A stretch of DNA of 64,000 nt from the NCBI GenBank assembly GCA_033964015.1, contig CM066915.1, positions 13,229,573-13,293,572 of the forward strand, written 5' to 3'. Both the position numbers and the translations under genes were made by a program. Below the pieces are notes generated by a model. It was not told where the DNA came from, searched no databases, and saw only the letters and a list, made by a program, of their open reading frames with translations. Source of the stretch: Scolanthus callimorphus (lineage: Eukaryota; Cnidaria; Anthozoa; Actiniaria; Edwardsiidae). Of the stretch, positions 8,475 to 19,720 are shown one piece after another (position 1 is the first letter of the stretch; every line of letters begins with the position of its first letter).

Positions 8475-9882
8475 TGAATGACCAGACTTTTTCGTAGGAC
8501 TGCAATATAGTTGAAATTACATCATCTTCTGCAGCTGATTGTAAGTCAAGTTCAGGGTTTATCATGTGGATGAATGATTTCGTGATTTCGTTATTCAAAC
8601 GAAGCTGCACGGTTTTTACACTTGTCTGGGGTTTAACCATTACACGAAGACTCCAGTGCGCGGGGCACATGGTAGGTAGCTGTATCAATTTGCATGCTTT
8701 GCATATGGCTTTGTTTGGTGAGAGAATTTCAATCATTAACTTGTTACAACCAATGCATGCTGTAGATTTTGATGCTTGGTGCACACCTAAAATCTTGCCG
8801 GTGACAGATTTTGATGTGGATATGTGTTGTTCGTGGGCTACAACAGGCTGGTCAAATGGGTTTGTTTCTGATGCCTCAAAATCTTCATTTCTTGGTGTGT
8901 TCAGGTAATGTTCGTATTTGGTTGCTTTCACTCGCACATTTTTTAATTCATAGGTTTTGTTGAGCTGCAAGGTTCCAACATGATTTCCCCACATAACAAG
9001 TCTTATTTGAGCTGTCGGGTCTACAATAGTCACGTCTTGTTTTTTGGTTTTTCCATACCTTGTTGGTACTTCAGAATCTGGTTCTATGTGGACCACTTTA
9101 CATTTGATGGAGATTAGCTGTTCTTTGGCAAGCTTTTGCACAGATGCTAAGTTAACTTGTTTTCCAGCAGTTGATGCAGCTAACTCTTCAGAGAAGGCAA
9201 AATCTATGTCATCAGGTTGCAGGGGTGTTATTTTTGTGTATTTTGTTATCGCGATTTCATCAGATTGGTCACCGGATCGTTTCAAGTTCTTCATCTTTAC
9301 TGGACTTTTTGTAGTTGCTATGGTTGCCAGCTCTGATCTTTTTTCTGGTGAATAACAGACTGCTTGGATTGGTTTTTCTTTGCACTGTATGATGCAGTTA
9401 AAGTACTTTCTGTGAGACTCATCAGCATGTTTGACTTCAGTGATTTTGTGCAGATAGCCTTTAATACAGTCTAAAATAAAAACAAAATAAATGTGAGGGT
9501 TAGGTAGACAGCATATTAAATAATTTTGTATAAATTTGGTCGTTTTGATATATCCACAAATATATTACAGGAAGAAAATGCGAAATTGCTAGACATTAGA
9601 GGTTGTGCAAAGTTGTTTTGTGATAGGTCAAGTTGTTATGGCAGGAAGAGGGTGCAAGATTGTAATGAAATATGAATTAAATTTGGTATTGAGTTTTTGT
9701 GAAAAGTGATAATGCACTTTCCAGTTTCAAATTTGTTCAGAATTCATGTTTGTCGAAAGCTTGTAAGAATAAGCAATGTTACCTTGAGAGACACCAACAA
9801 CCATAGGACCTTCCTGATTCATATTATGGTCTTGATTCACTGAGATGGGATCCTGATGTCTTTGTTTGCTTTCTTGGCTCAT
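8434..9882 (-). CDS. Helitron-encoded RPA-like single-strand DNA-binding protein (two exons)
   Basis: The model joins 9882-9783 (ATG, MSQESK...) to 9470-8434, giving 378 aa. The donor is CAAG|GTAAC and the acceptor is TTTATTTTAG|AC; the junction is phase 1 and remakes an Asp codon. Fold elements: a first OB-like segment just after the junction (CIKGYLHKITEVK, FNCIIQC), a central OB fold around residues 140-230 (ISIKCKVVHIEPDS, IRLVMWG), and a C-terminal OB-like region with a four-cysteine zinc site (CIGC ... CKAC) as in RPA70 DBD-C. Helitron RPAs are thought to bind the displaced single strand during rolling-circle transfer. The gene lies downstream of and parallel to the Rep-helicase gene. 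The intact frame and clean splice sites suggest a fairly recent insertion. TTACAG just before the ATG could be a further acceptor of a 5' UTR intron. Confidence 0.82.
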
Positions 9883-10336
9883 ATTTCTGTAACACAAAGA
9901 AGGTGTAAACACAATATTGTATATGCAGTTTGTTTGTTTGAGAAAAAAGGTGGAAGGCCTTGTTTAAAAAAAAAAACAATTAATAAGTGGCCAATGAATT
10001 AAAAAAAGATGTGTTCAACTAAAATTCTTACCTGATTCAATTATAGAAATAAAACTGGATAGGGAAATGATGTAAAAAAATATATGTTTAGAAAGTAGAT
10101 ACATATTTATTTAATATTGAGAAAGTTTGACTTATTACAGCAATTAAACCAAAGTTACAGTCATAGCTATTCAATAGGGTAATAATGATTGCACAACATA
10201 GTGTATTGTTGTGTGTAATGATTTATATGTAAGTGATAGATATGCTTATCACAAGTATCCATTAGTATAAACTCCTTAGAACCAATACACATGAAAACAC
10301 AATAAGGAAATCACTAGAAATTTGAATATATTTTGA
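9883..10336. other. Spacer between the two Helitron genes
   Basis: AT-rich sequence with no coding frame. It holds the presumed promoter of the RPA-like gene and the 3' UTR of the Rep-helicase gene (minus strand). No specific element recognised. Confidence 0.5.
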
Positions 10337-13300
10337 CTATATCAAATGGTGTTCATCAGGGTGAAGATAAGTATGGAAAGTTGCTTGTGCCAATGCATCT
10401 AGTCTATCTTCCTCTTGTAGACGGTATTGTAAAGTAGTAGATGATTTTAATGCAGTTAATCTGTCATAGCTCATTGGTTTTATCACACAAGAAGACAAAG
10501 TTTTCACTCTACTCAAAGCTACATATGAAACACCTGGAGTCTTTTCTGATTTTCCAATATCAATCCATGCTTTAGGTAGTGTAAGCCCTTGGCTTTTATG
10601 AATTGTAATAGACCATGAGAGTTTAAGGGGCAACTGTTGTCTTTCGTGGAGGCCATCTGTTAAGTTAGCTGTTGCTGTTATGGGACATATGGGAACGCAA
10701 GATGGAATGGTATCACTAATAGATGGACCAGTGTAATTATCAAACTGCACAATTACTGCAATTGGCAAGTTAGGAGGGTCTATGCCTGTTTGAAATATTA
10801 TGTGTTTAACAACTCCTGTAGCTCCATTACAAAGACCAACACTGGGCCATAAATTCATGGTCAACATGACTTTTGATTGTTTTGCAAGACGAAGTAGTGG
10901 TTCTAAGCCTGACATATCATCTGAGCTAACATTCTTTGCTAAAGCTGATGAATGATGAGCATTGATGGAAGCTATGGGCTGTTGTAGCTTAGTAAGCTGT
11001 TCATCATTGTAGTTTCTAACTTCTTCATTACTGTAAAATAATCTTATTGCATCATCAAAGTAGTCGAGATTTGGAATATTTCCTGGCTGACGTGTTAACA
11101 GAAGATTCCAATCATCAATAGTTGATTGACCTTTACGAAGTCTAAGTAGTAATTCTCTAAACTGATTTTGCTGTTGATCAGCTCCCTGTACTCTTTGATT
11201 GACTGTCAGCTTGATAACCTTGTCAAACATTTTGTAAGCAAGATAACCCTGATCTCCTATATTATTACTTGGTTTAGCATGGTAAAGTGGCTTATCTGCT
11301 ACTGGTGGTAACTGGCCTGGGTCACCTGTAAGTATAATTGAGAACCCTCCAAAGGGCTGCTCACAATATCCACTAGCTTGTTTACACCGTTTGTCAATCC
11401 AGCCAAATGTTTTCTGTCCTAGCATTGAATACTCATCAATTATAATATAATTTATGCTTTTTAGACTTTCTTGCAATCTTGTTAAACTTTGACCAGTCAG
11501 ATCGTTATTTCCTCGTGGTCCAACAGGGAGTTTTAACAAGGAGTGAATTGTAAGTCCTCTGATATTGAATGCAGCTTTGCCAGTAGTGGCAGTAATAGCA
11601 CATTTATGCCTTAAAAGTCCACGGATTGCGTTAATGAGGTAGCTCTTTCCTGTACCAGCTACACCATTTATTATCATACAAAGAGGCTCTTGGATATTAG
11701 AGTCTGAATGTGACTTTACAATATTATAAGCTACAGCTTGCATTTCACTGAAAGTGTTACAGTCAATAATATCAAAGCTGGTTTGAAGGTTACAAACATT
11801 CTCTTCCTTTCTAGTTTTTATCCATGTTGGCATTTCTCCAATTTGTTGATCTGTATAATGATTTCTGTCTTGTTGCCAGTCACATTGAGACTGGTGATTG
11901 CTGCTGTTATTGTTATTATCAAATGATAGATCACATAAAGTCATCCATTCTTCTCGTTCATTTGGAGATGAATTATCATTGGGTGTATCATCACAATCTT
12001 GTTGACTGTTAACAACTTCTTGAAGTTTATCAAACCATCCTGGTACATTTTCTTGTGCATATCGAGTTTCAAGGAACTCCTGCCATTTCTGAATGAAAAT
12101 TTCATTTGATGGTTTCACATCATCCCATGCATTATCCTGCCTTCCTTTCCAAGGCTTATATCTTATTAGCTGATATTTACAATACAAAGGGAAGTTTGGC
12201 CCTTTGGGGTTTGATGAATAAGTAGGGAAAATTCTTGGTATCACATTTTCAGGCTGCTTTGTCAGCTTTTTATTTACAACTTTGAATTTAGTTGCAAATT
12301 GTACAAAGTTGTGCATGACAAGTTCAGGTGACTTATCATAATTGCTACGATTTGCATAAACATCAAGTAGAGAATTCTCACAGCAAACTTGACCTTCTTC
12401 TAATGATGATGGTTTTTTTACAACTCTGCGAGAGCCAGTTAAACTGACGGGTATTACTGTAAATGATGAACTATGGAGTTTCAAGGATAATAAGTGATGC
12501 ATTATTTCTTGGGCTGCATAATCACGCTCCCCTAGAGTTTTCATTATCACCTTTTTAATGGTTCTATGGGGACTGCTGTCACTTGATGCATTGTTTATTA
12601 TAGTATTAAAGGCAGTTTTTAAAAGTGGTGATCGAGGTTCTCCTTTGGCTGCATACTTCGTTAAATATTCCACACAGGCATAATGGTCAATGACGACTTG
12701 GATATCACAATTTGCTCGCCAACCTTGTAACTGAAGTCGTTGATTGCTATTTAGACGGGTATCATTTCTTTTGGTTATAATCTTTGCTCTGTACTGCATG
12801 TCATTTGATTTATTGTGTAGTTGTTCAAAGACTAATTTAGTCTTTGTGCAATGGTCAATAGGGAAATTAAACCGGCATTTCAATTCCTTCTCGTTACTTT
12901 TTTTACGTAAGCAATAATTTGTGCTACAACGAGTGTGTCTTTGAACCATATTTAGAAGATCACAATAATCTGAATCCATATCATAATCAGGAATGTCTTG
13001 GTGCCTTCTCTGACAAGGATGAGTGTCAGGCCTTATCCACAAATTTTCTTCTGGGGGATTTGGATTGACAGTTGAAAGTAACCAATCTACATATTTACAA
13101 GCTATTTCAGCAGCTTCATTACCAGCAAGTATGTCTTGATCAAGCTGTGAAGTATCTGTGTTTAGTTCATGCTCATCTTTCCATTTTTGAGCTAAAAAGC
13201 CTTTGAGTGCAACTTTAGTGAGTTCACATAACCCTGGATCATTTTTCAATTTGGCTGTGCCATGGCAGTGAATGCTACCTCTACCCTGATATTCATAGCG

Positions 13301-16300
13301 ATACCAATGCCACTTTGCACCAAGAGTGTTATAAAGCCAGTGTTTAATAAAACTGTCTAGCCTTTGTGTAAAAAACCAGTCCACTAAATGTGGGTTATTA
13401 ATGACATTTTGTCGTTTGTCGTTTACAATATTAGTGCTTTCACCAAACAAAGCATGCAATTCTGGCCAGTGCATATCAGCAGATGAAAACGTAAAAAAGA
13501 ATGTTGGAGTGCCAACTGTGGTAATAATAGCTTTTAAATCTTCTCTAACCTTATGCCAATATGCATTTGTTCCTCCTATGTTTGCAACATATCGTGAGAC
13601 TTTTGACATAAAAAGTGCTGAATTATTATTTGAAGCCATCTCTTTTAATTCATCAATTGTCAAATGAGCTTCACCTGGATTTTGCCTTAAAAATATCCCA
13701 CTCTGCTGCAATGTTCTTTTTCTCAGAATCATGTCAAAAGCCCAATATGAAAATCTTGGGTGGGTAGCAAATCGGTAATACCATTTGTTAGTTTGTTTTG
13801 TAGCAAATTTTAGTAAATGTTTGATACTTTCATGAAATGACACATTCTTCATAACAGATGGATTGGTAGGATCACCTTTTCCATCAGGAAATAAAGTAGG
13901 AAATGCCATGGTGGCAAGAAATGGTGTATTGTACTCATTTAAAGGTTCATTGTCATAAGAGGGCCAATTCATTGGCGTGTCTCTAGACAGTTGGTTCTTA
14001 ATTGCTTCCAATTCTTGTTCCTTGTGTTGGCTAACAGGTAAAAAACTACTCATTTCTGTTGACTTGTCATATACAACATCATCTACATCTTGACCTGTGG
14101 TAGTTGGCACATTTGGTTCATTTGGTTCTTCTAATAGTATGTCATTGTCAGAATCAACTGTCAAAATGCCACAAGGAATGCCGTTTTCTGGTAAAGAGTT
14201 TAATGCATTATTATCAAGAGTCACATCGGAGTAATGTGGATTATTCTGTATAAGCCACAGTAAAGCGTTATAGACATTCTGTCTCCTGACATTGACATCT
14301 TTAAAGGTGTTGTTTTTACCTTTAACTTTTACTATTATGATGGGTATATCATTGGGATATCTTGGCAAAGATGATGCAAGTTGTTTAACATTCTGTGGCA
14401 GATTTATACAATGACCAGAATAACCCCTTTGACCACCTGGTTTAATATAAATTCTCATAATAGGTAGTGCACGAGCAATCAACATTTCTTCTGTTTGAGT
14501 GAGCTCTTGTAATTCTTGTGGGACAGGTGCTGGTATCATAAAATTTTCAGCAGAAAATGCTTTGGGGTTATGCTTATCTCTGGAACATCGCCGACAAGTA
14601 AAAGAATTAATGTGTTGCTCTTTTAATGGCCATGCTTCTTTGCAAATTTTACACTGATTCACTGAGTATTGAAGAGACTGATGAAATTTCTGCATGTTCG
14701 ATTTTGCCCAAGTTTGTTCATGTAGGGGACCATTAAATGTTTCATCAAATTCTTTTAAATAGTTTTGGTGTGCATCTAGTTGTGATTCACGTACTAAAGG
14801 ATTTTCAACATTGATTGTGTTAACTATTGTACCAGAAGCATTTTCTGTATGAGTTTCTTGTAACACAATGTTAGCATTATCAGAAGTTGTTTGAGAATCA
14901 TTGTTATTTGTCAAAACACTTTGACTATCACGTTCCTGTTTTTTGTTCTTATACTGTTCCCTTTCTTTTGAAAGTCTCTTTGCTCTAGATTCTGGTGTCT
15001 CACGTGATCTCTGGATTCTTTTGTACTCTCGTTGTTTTGCCCGTTTTTCAGCTGTGGCTTCTGGAGTGTCACTAAATATTTTAGCTCTCTTATTTTCATT
15101 AAACTGTGACATTCCTTTTTTCTCTGTACTTTCTAAAATCTTTCTTTTCTGATCAGTGATTGCATTTATATTTGGAAGATTTTGATTTCGTACTACTGAA
15201 ACATAATGTAAACCATTTATGTAACCCAAAAAGAGCACAGGTGTGTGTACAACTGGAGTTATAACAGGAGTTATTAGTTTTGCAGGTGACCCTTCAGTTG
15301 AGTCAGTTATATGAATGAAACAATTTAAGGCATTGGACACAGCTTGGATAACAATGTTATCACACCAAGTCTGTGGTTGAGACATTTCTAAGATGTAACT
15401 TTGCCAGCAGTTACCTGAAAAACTCTCAATATAATGTTCTGCATGGTTATTTAAGTGATTAATTCCTGCCATACGGATTTCATGATGCCTTTCAGGTTGA
15501 CCAAAAATCTGATGTGAGCAAGCTCGAAAAAAACATGAGCCATCACCACCAACATCAACAGGTGATAAATTAAGTAATGACAACTTTCGAACTAAAATAC
15601 TCCAAGGTGATACAATATTTGAACCATTTCTAAACATACCACCTTTCAAATCAGGCACTGTACTATCGCATGATGCAACATTTCTGTTAAGTTTATATAT
15701 TACGTACTGTAGGTCACTGTGCTGTTTTTTAGCAACAAATGGCTTTGTGATACTTGGTGAACAAAAATATTGGCTGAAAAAACTGCCACTTCGTTGAAGG
15801 GAAAGCACAAAAAAGTACTTATAATTGCTGGCCAACTTATAAATTTGTGATGAATAAGGAACAACTTTTCTAAGCAAGCATTTCAATTTCTTTCTGATTT
15901 GTCTCTTACGTAAAAGTTGCAATATTTTGTTTCTGGAAAATCTCGAGGGAGCACGATCTCTGCATCGTTTAGGTTTCCTAACTACCTCAACATATTTTCT
16001 GATAGAAGGTCTATAGCAAATTCCATGCAAGTTAGCATTACTTATTAACTTCGAGTCTGAGGTCATCGCAGCTTTCAAAGTTCTGTTACCGCTATCAGTT
16101 ATCTCAATTGAAGCAGAGACATGGTCACCAATATTGTTTGGGTCGTTGCACAGTGTTATGGGCTGTTTCATATCCCCAAGGCTTAAAGCTCTCAAGTTGA
16201 GATTGAATTTCTTATGGATCGGTCGCGAAGGGTGATTGACTGCCCGCTGTAATAGTCGGGTCGAATTAACTGCCCGCTGTAATAGTCGGGTTGAATTAAC

Positions 16301-16600
16301 TGCCCGCTGTAATAGTCGGGTTGAATTAACTGCCCGCTGTAATAGTCGGGTTGAATTAACTGCCCGCTGTAATAGTCGGGTTGGATTAACTGCCCGCTGT
16401 AATAGTCGGGTTGACGGGAGTTTTGGCATACGAGCCAAACGTTCTGAGCTCGAAAAACAAATCAGCCATGACTGAGGAACTATGCCTTTATTTAGCGGAG
16501 CTGAAACACTACGAATTTGGCGAGTTTTTTCACCAAAATCGTTTGACAACATACTCTGAAAGCTGCGATAACTTCTACGAAAGTATTGAAAATAATTCAT
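10337..16600 (-). CDS. Helitron OTU-Rep-helicase protein, 2087 aa
   Basis: One uninterrupted frame with an ATG at 16600. Domains in order: a basic N-terminus with six copies of a 10-residue repeat ([10 protein letters not shown], about residues 60-125); an OTU cysteine protease (GDGSCFFRA near 350 and GLHYVSVV near 465 hold the Cys and His); a cysteine cluster CKIC...CRRC near 650-675; the Helitron-like Rep/HUH domain ([11 protein letters not shown] near 1110, the catalytic tyrosine motif [10 protein letters not shown] near 1315); and a Pif1-type SF1 helicase (Walker [11 protein letters not shown] near 1645, [31 protein letters not shown] and VALSRVKTL near 2020). Rep nicks and joins DNA at the element ends while the helicase unwinds it. 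The OTU module occurs in some animal Helitrons and Helentrons, with unknown role. Full length and intact motifs suggest it may be, or recently was, active. The in-frame tandem repeat is unusual. Confidence 0.92.
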   Translation of the reverse strand: MNYFQYFRRSYRSFQSMLSNDFGEKTRQIRSVSAPLNKGIVPQSWLICFSSSERLARMPKLPSTRLLQRAVNPTRLLQRAVNSTRLLQRAVNSTRLLQRAVNSTRLLQRAVNSTRLLQRAVNHPSRPIHKKFNLNLRALSLGDMKQPITLCNDPNNIGDHVSASIEITDSGNRTLKAAMTSDSKLISNANLHGICYRPSIRKYVEVVRKPKRCRDRAPSRFSRNKILQLLRKRQIRKKLKCLLRKVVPYSSQIYKLASNYKYFFVLSLQRSGSFFSQYFCSPSITKPFVAKKQHSDLQYVIYKLNRNVASCDSTVPDLKGGMFRNGSNIVSPWSILVRKLSLLNLSPVDVGGDGSCFFRACSHQIFGQPERHHEIRMAGINHLNNHAEHYIESFSGNCWQSYILEMSQPQTWCDNIVIQAVSNALNCFIHITDSTEGSPAKLITPVITPVVHTPVLFLGYINGLHYVSVVRNQNLPNINAITDQKRKILESTEKKGMSQFNENKRAKIFSDTPEATAEKRAKQREYKRIQRSRETPESRAKRLSKEREQYKNKKQERDSQSVLTNNNDSQTTSDNANIVLQETHTENASGTIVNTINVENPLVRESQLDAHQNYLKEFDETFNGPLHEQTWAKSNMQKFHQSLQYSVNQCKICKEAWPLKEQHINSFTCRRCSRDKHNPKAFSAENFMIPAPVPQELQELTQTEEMLIARALPIMRIYIKPGGQRGYSGHCINLPQNVKQLASSLPRYPNDIPIIIVKVKGKNNTFKDVNVRRQNVYNALLWLIQNNPHYSDVTLDNNALNSLPENGIPCGILTVDSDNDILLEEPNEPNVPTTTGQDVDDVVYDKSTEMSSFLPVSQHKEQELEAIKNQLSRDTPMNWPSYDNEPLNEYNTPFLATMAFPTLFPDGKGDPTNPSVMKNVSFHESIKHLLKFATKQTNKWYYRFATHPRFSYWAFDMILRKRTLQQSGIFLRQNPGEAHLTIDELKEMASNNNSALFMSKVSRYVANIGGTNAYWHKVREDLKAIITTVGTPTFFFTFSSADMHWPELHALFGESTNIVNDKRQNVINNPHLVDWFFTQRLDSFIKHWLYNTLGAKWHWYRYEYQGRGSIHCHGTAKLKNDPGLCELTKVALKGFLAQKWKDEHELNTDTSQLDQDILAGNEAAEIACKYVDWLLSTVNPNPPEENLWIRPDTHPCQRRHQDIPDYDMDSDYCDLLNMVQRHTRCSTNYCLRKKSNEKELKCRFNFPIDHCTKTKLVFEQLHNKSNDMQYRAKIITKRNDTRLNSNQRLQLQGWRANCDIQVVIDHYACVEYLTKYAAKGEPRSPLLKTAFNTIINNASSDSSPHRTIKKVIMKTLGERDYAAQEIMHHLLSLKLHSSSFTVIPVSLTGSRRVVKKPSSLEEGQVCCENSLLDVYANRSNYDKSPELVMHNFVQFATKFKVVNKKLTKQPENVIPRIFPTYSSNPKGPNFPLYCKYQLIRYKPWKGRQDNAWDDVKPSNEIFIQKWQEFLETRYAQENVPGWFDKLQEVVNSQQDCDDTPNDNSSPNEREEWMTLCDLSFDNNNNSSNHQSQCDWQQDRNHYTDQQIGEMPTWIKTRKEENVCNLQTSFDIIDCNTFSEMQAVAYNIVKSHSDSNIQEPLCMIINGVAGTGKSYLINAIRGLLRHKCAITATTGKAAFNIRGLTIHSLLKLPVGPRGNNDLTGQSLTRLQESLKSINYIIIDEYSMLGQKTFGWIDKRCKQASGYCEQPFGGFSIILTGDPGQLPPVADKPLYHAKPSNNIGDQGYLAYKMFDKVIKLTVNQRVQGADQQQNQFRELLLRLRKGQSTIDDWNLLLTRQPGNIPNLDYFDDAIRLFYSNEEVRNYNDEQLTKLQQPIASINAHHSSALAKNVSSDDMSGLEPLLRLAKQSKVMLTMNLWPSVGLCNGATGVVKHIIFQTGIDPPNLPIAVIVQFDNYTGPSISDTIPSCVPICPITATANLTDGLHERQQLPLKLSWSITIHKSQGLTLPKAWIDIGKSEKTPGVSYVALSRVKTLSSCVIKPMSYDRLTALKSSTTLQYRLQEEDRLDALAQATFHTYLHPDEHHLI
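16241..16414 (-). repeat. Six 30-bp tandem repeats in the Helitron N-terminus
   Basis: Units begin at 16241, 16271, 16301, 16331, 16361 and 16391 with the core TGCCCGCTGTAATAGTCGGG. The 30-bp period keeps the frame and encodes [14 protein letters not shown] units. Near identity of the copies implies recent expansion. Confidence 0.9.
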
Positions 16601-16723
16601 TGCTTTTACCTACCCGAAATCGAAGATAAAACCCAAACCACAAATCCACGACCACACAACACGACCAAAGCTGAGAACTTCTCACATCGCCACGTGCAAG
16701 ATTGCACAACTTACTTCGTCACT

Positions 16724-17121
16724 GAATCGATTGTTCTTCGTATAACATAGTAAAAAGGCGTAAATTCCCGAAATTATTCCAGATATTAGCAAAATAAGTA
16801 CCAGAATATATTGTAGAACAATATTTGAATTGTATTATATTAAATTTCTGCTTTATCTCGCAACACATTCTCTGTAATTAATTTTTACCGTTGCACAGAT
16901 CAGTCGACCGGGAAGCCTGTGGGAATCGATTGTTCTTCGTATAACATAGTAAAAAGGCGTAAATTCCCGAAATTATTCCAGATATTAGCAAAATAAGTAC
17001 CAGAATATATTGTAGAACAATATTTGAATTGTATTATATTAAATTTCTGCTTTATCTCGCAACACATTCTCTGTAATTAATTTTTACCGTTGCACAGATC
17101 AGTCGACCGGGAAGCCTGTGG
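16724..17121. repeat. 199-bp direct tandem duplication upstream of the Helitron gene
   Basis: The block starting GAATCGATTGTTCTTCG at 16724 recurs at 16923 essentially identically. It lies 5' of the Rep-helicase gene, so it may be duplicated promoter or left-terminal sequence. Confidence 0.85.
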
Positions 17122-17270
17122 TGTGGACATGAAAAATCGCACCCACTATATACAACTCGCGCATGCGCTATACCAAGATACCGGGAAGAGTCGACCGGGA
17201 AGCCTGTGGTGTGGACATGAAAAATCGCACCCACTATATACAACTCGCGAATGCGCTATACCAGCATTAG
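17101..17270. repeat. 88-bp direct tandem duplication
   Basis: AGTCGACCGGGAAGCCTGTG at 17101 recurs at 17189, followed by near-identical sequence (GACATGAAAAATCGCACCCA) through the TATACCA ends. It overlaps the end of the 199-bp duplication, so two duplication events are stacked. Confidence 0.8.
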
Positions 17271-17337
17271 ACTTGCTCTCCGGTCGCTGCGCTCCCTCCG
17301 AGCAATAAACAGATGTTTTAAGTAACCCGACACCATT

Positions 17338-17361
17338 ACGGACGTTCGCCGAAGAAGGAGA
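17338..17361. mobile_element. Partial end of a MITE related to A/B
   Basis: ACGGACGTTCGCCGAAGAAG here closely matches the inner terminal repeat of MITEs A and B (ACGGACGTTCGCCAAAGAAG) but has no AGTCT end, so it is a truncated relic. Confidence 0.45.
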
Positions 17362-17377
17362 TAAACTAAACCCCTAG

Positions 17378-17635
17378 CCAGGATCCGAGCAGGATCCGAG
17401 CCAGGATCCGAGCCAGGATCCGAGCCAGGATCCGAGCCAGGATCCGAGTCAGGATCCGAGTCAGGATCCGAGCCAGGATCCGAGCCAGGATCCGAGCCAG
17501 GATCCGAGCCAGGATCCGAGTCAGGATCCGAATCCGAGTCAGGATACGAGCCAGGATCCGAGTCAGGATCCGAGTCAAGATCCGAGTCAGGATCCGAGTC
17601 AGGGATCCGAGTCGGGATACGAGTCGGGATACGAT
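17378..17635. repeat. 12-bp minisatellite (CCAGGATCCGAG)n
   Basis: About 21 units of CCAGGATCCGAG and its variant TCAGGATCCGAG, drifting to GGGATACGAGTC at the right end. Apparent minus-strand frames are only the repeat translated (ARILTRIL...). Confidence 0.92.
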
Positions 17636-17889
17636 TTTTCGCGCATGTACGTCAGTACACTTTGTCTAGTGCAAAAAGAAAATCTAGATGAGCCATGAGA
17701 AGAAAAGGGAATGTAAAGTTTGTTTTTCGTGTTTATTCTTTCTTTTTTTTGTGAAATGGAGAAAACCATGCGGCTGGATTTGATTTGACGCGGCGATTTG
17801 AATCACCGTGTATGCTCTCCCCGAGTAATTTCTTGGGATTTTCTCATACAGTTGTTGTATTTGAAACACAATCTCCACATTTTGGAGCT

Positions 17890-18540
17890 TTCTGGTTTGG
17901 CAGGTAATGTAGATGGGGATCCGGGGGGGGGGGGGGGGGGCATATTTTTTTGTCGGGGTTGATCGTCGGAAATGTCGGAAATTTTCTCATCGAGTAATCA
18001 CACTTTTTAGAAACACCATCATGAGAGAAAACAATTTGGACACATATTTCGGCCCTAAAAGATACCAATGTCCCTAAAATTTATTGAAGATCATGAACAC
18101 CCCTAAATGAGACCAAACCCCCATGACTTTAACCCCTAAAAGATACGACGATCATCCCCGACAAAAAAAAATATGGGAGTCCTCCCCCCCCCCCCCCCCC
18201 GGGATGGGGATGTAGATGTAGATCAAGCATTTTTTTGTCGGGGATGATCGTCGGAAATGTCGGAAATTTTCTCATCGAGTAATCATACTTTTTAGAAACA
18301 CCATCATGAGAGAAAACAATTTGGACACATATTTCGGCCCTAAAAGATACCAATCTCCCTAAAATTTATTGAAGATCACGAACACCCCTAAATGAGACCA
18401 AACCCCCATGACTTTAACCCCTAAAAGATACGACGATCATCCCCGACAAAAAAAAAATGGGAGTCCTCCCCCCCCCCCCCCCCCCCCCCCCGGGATGGGG
18501 ATGTAGATGTAGATCAAGCATTTTTTTGTGTGTTTGATAA
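17890..18540. repeat. Tandem copies of a G/C-tract MITE
   Basis: Two units with a 291-bp period (GGGATGGGGATGTAGATGTA at 18201 and 18492). Each opens after a G or C run and contains GTCGGGGATGATCGTCGGAA and a complementary ATACGACGATCATCCCCGAC close to its end. Homopolymers: G x18 at 17923-17940, C x17 at 18184-18200, C x24 at 18468-18491. Related elements occur at about 21361 and 50670. Confidence 0.75.
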
Positions 18541-19720
18541 GAAAAATTAGACCAAAACATTTCCTAAATGTTGTCTTTCGCAACTAAGAATGAGATGAAA
18601 AAGGGAAATTTAATAGTCAATAATCTCGAATTTGCACAGGGTCATCATTTTTGATATATACCCTTGTAATGAGGGATTCACTCGATATCACATAATTTAC
18701 AAACTATTTACAGAGTAATTCATTTTAGCATTGTTAACAAAGCTGTGAGCGACTGTTCTTATTTCTCAAAAAGCGCAAGTTCACGGCGCAAGTTCCATAT
18801 CGCTTCGCCTTCAATTCAAATGAACAGGGGATTACATAACTTTCGTTAAGTTCCAACCCCTCAAGAATACATGGCAGATTTTTTTGACCCAACTGAATCC
18901 GAAACTTACAATTCCTCATGTTACCCAAAAATACATCAGACCAGTCCCCGTCGTGTTTGCTCGACTATCCGTATTCGTGGCTTCGTTAACATGTTGGATG
19001 CTTTCAAACTAAAGTAGAATGCGAATCTAGAGAATGCCAGGGGCACTTTCAACGATCATTTTACGGAAGCTGAAATTTTCGCTTCAGAAGACGCTTTAAT
19101 TTTCGTACGTAGATTGTAACTGTTATAAGATCCCCTGGATGTTTCGAATCGCACAGAAGGTCAAATTTTACTAGTTTTGGGTGTATTTTTTCCGTTAAAT
19201 GTTCGGATAGAGTTTTACTTCTGGCATTTTCGGAAGACTTGATTTCCCTAACATTTTCGCATCACATAAAAACTTTCAGCTTCGCCGAAATCCGAACAGA
19301 TACAAAATTTGTAGGGATTAAAAAATTCCCAATTTACAGTCATCTGTATACTCAATGACTTATAATGGCATTTTTAGCTATTCCACACCACTGTGTCATT
19401 ACGCCGAGACTGTTTGTTTTCGAGAGGAGTCGTTTTTCGAGACAGATTCCAGGCGCGCACGAAATCGAGGCGCTCGGCTCCTTCGCGCGGAAGAGCCAAA
19501 CACCCGAGCCCAGCTACGATGACTACGAGACTGGTATTACGCTACTCAAAATCCATTTAGTTACGCTTGTCGTGAAACCAAAACTATTTCTTGCTGGTTG
19601 TGTAAAAAAATACATTATACGTCCGTGGCTCAAATACATTTACCTCTCCCACAAGAGACAGCAAAGACAAAGTTTATACGCTACATTTTACTGCCATTTT
19701 CATCATTCTGCGAACTCGCT
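18541..19720. other. No gene recognised
   Basis: Mixed AT-rich sequence. The short frames at 18734-18928 (-) and 19365-19739 (+) match nothing I know and lack codon-like features. Confidence 0.5.

Larger units (their letters stand above)
8060..17300 (-). mobile_element. Helitron-type rolling-circle transposon (approximate extent)
   Basis: The minus strand carries an OTU-Rep-helicase protein (10337-16600) followed by an RPA-like single-strand binding protein (8434-9882), the gene set of animal Helitrons/Helentrons. I could not locate TC...CTRR ends or the terminal hairpin, so limits are estimates. The left limit is set by the coding end plus a duplicated tail (8172-8240 resembles 8406-8474); the right limit by tandem repeats that precede a minisatellite. 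Confidence 0.75.

Noticed and set aside
16241..16414. Possible CRISPR-like array of regular 30-bp repeats
   Set aside because: Units are contiguous with no spacers and are coding in a eukaryotic transposon.
16236..16475. Plus-strand 79-codon repeat protein
   Set aside because: Antisense shadow of the Helitron N-terminal tandem repeat.
17366..17578. Repetitive ARILTRIL protein on the minus strand
   Set aside because: Pure translation of the 12-bp minisatellite.
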